Source of the DNA: Gammaproteobacteria bacterium
GTDB taxonomy: Bacteria; Pseudomonadota; Gammaproteobacteria; Steroidobacterales; Steroidobacteraceae
Direction of reading: 5' to 3'
Length of the DNA: 64,000 bases
Assembly: GCA_025359205.1 (NCBI GenBank)
Contig: JANYHD010000016.1
Coordinates: 81,257-145,256, forward strand
In this document: positions 63,645 through 64,000 of the stretch, piece by piece
Position numbering within the stretch: the stretch's first letter is position 1
Layout of the letters: each line of letters begins with the position of its first letter
The notes under the pieces: model-generated
What the model was told of the DNA's origin: nothing
The model's input: only the letters and a program-made list of their open reading frames with translations
Database searches by the model: none
Made by a program: the position numbers and the translations under genes

Positions 63645-64000
63645 TGAAATCGGCATCTACCTCGCGCCGCACAAGCTGGCGCTGACCCGCCTCGCGCGTG
63701 GCGTGAAACCCAAAAGTGTGGGCGAGGCGAGTTGGACCAACGAGCTCGACGACGATACCCACTGGAGCAACGCGCTCAACGCGCTCGACGCGCTGCTCGC
63801 CAAGCCCGACTGGCAGGGCGCCGTGGCCCGCGTGGTGATCTCGGATCATTGGGTGCGCTATGCGATGGTGCCGTTTTCCGACGCGCTCAGCGGTGCTGCC
63901 GAGCGACTCACGCACGCGCGCCACGTGTTGACCGGAATCTACGGTGAAGTCGTCAGCCAGTGGACCGTCACGCTGGCTGATTCGCGGCCGGGGCAGGCGC
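63625..64000 (+). CDS. PilM/GspL-like assembly protein, N-terminal fragment
   Basis: Open frame of 125 codons running off the window. A GTG at 63625 is preceded by a near-perfect ribosome site (AGGAGGTG, 5 bp spacing). The protein begins SPLWRDEIGIYLAPHKLALT and later has VARVVISDHWVRYAMVPF. This resembles the actin-like domain of PilM/MshI/GspL proteins that anchor secretion or pilus machinery to the inner membrane. It overlaps gspE, which supports a role in the same machine. The antisense frame over this stretch is ignored. Confidence 0.7.
   Translation, partial: MSPLWRDEIGIYLAPHKLALTRLARGVKPKSVGEASWTNELDDDTHWSNALNALDALLAKPDWQGAVARVVISDHWVRYAMVPFSDALSGAAERLTHARHVLTGIYGEVVSQWTVTLADSRPGQA

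Overview
The window is a high-GC chromosomal stretch from a gammaproteobacterium. Three things point to a Steroidobacter/Nevskia-like lineage: conserved gene orders (pepA-holC divergent from lptF-lptG; mutL-miaA-hfq-hflX-hflK-hflC-DUF2065-purA), the number of TonB-dependent receptors, and a TPR-sulfotransferase. The lineage is inferred from gene content only. Almost every base is coding, no gap between called genes exceeds 300 bp, and many neighbours overlap by 4 bp (ATGA, GTGA, TTGA). I saw no rRNA, insertion sequence, prophage or CRISPR array.

Region 1 (1-14.6 kb) is housekeeping and central metabolism. It holds the end-on start of holC, pepA, the LPS-export permeases lptF/lptG, a glutathione peroxidase, PEP synthase (ppsA) with its divergent regulator ppsR, and a crotonase plus HSDL2-like dehydrogenase. 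These are followed by a prpB-prpC-prpD methylcitrate operon and by etfB-etfA.

Region 2 (14.6-29.3 kb) is accessory. It holds two flavin amine-oxidase-like proteins (PuuB/DadA type), two TonB-dependent receptors, an IclR regulator, an aldehyde dehydrogenase, an EamA exporter, a TPR-sulfotransferase and a TIR-TolB-TPR protein. It ends at a tRNA-Glu(CTC) gene. A shared ATCGAT-type element precedes the first receptor gene and also lies in the iclR/oxidase divergent gap, which suggests one regulon for uptake and oxidation of an unidentified, probably amine-containing, compound.

Region 3 (29.4-46.6 kb) is conserved housekeeping: pcnB-folK-deoxynucleoside kinase-panB-panC, queG, nnr-tsaE-amidase-mutL-miaA-hfq-hflXKC-DUF2065-purA. 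A short AT-rich segment between tsaE and the amidase contains two interleaved inverted repeats that can be drawn as an H-type pseudoknot.

Region 4 (46.7-64 kb) starts with a PAS-GGDEF-EAL protein. Next comes a full phenylalanine/tyrosine degradation operon (phhA-hpd-maiA-hmgA-fahA, no aminotransferase), an MscS channel and a small secreted SnoaL-like protein. A bactofilin/zinc-ribbon/pirin operon and an orphan NarL-type histidine kinase follow. The window closes with a type II secretion cluster: an ExeA-FHA ATPase, divergent from a transglycosylase followed by gspG-gspF-gspE and the start of a PilM/GspL-like gene. A CRP-like palindrome sits in the divergent gap.
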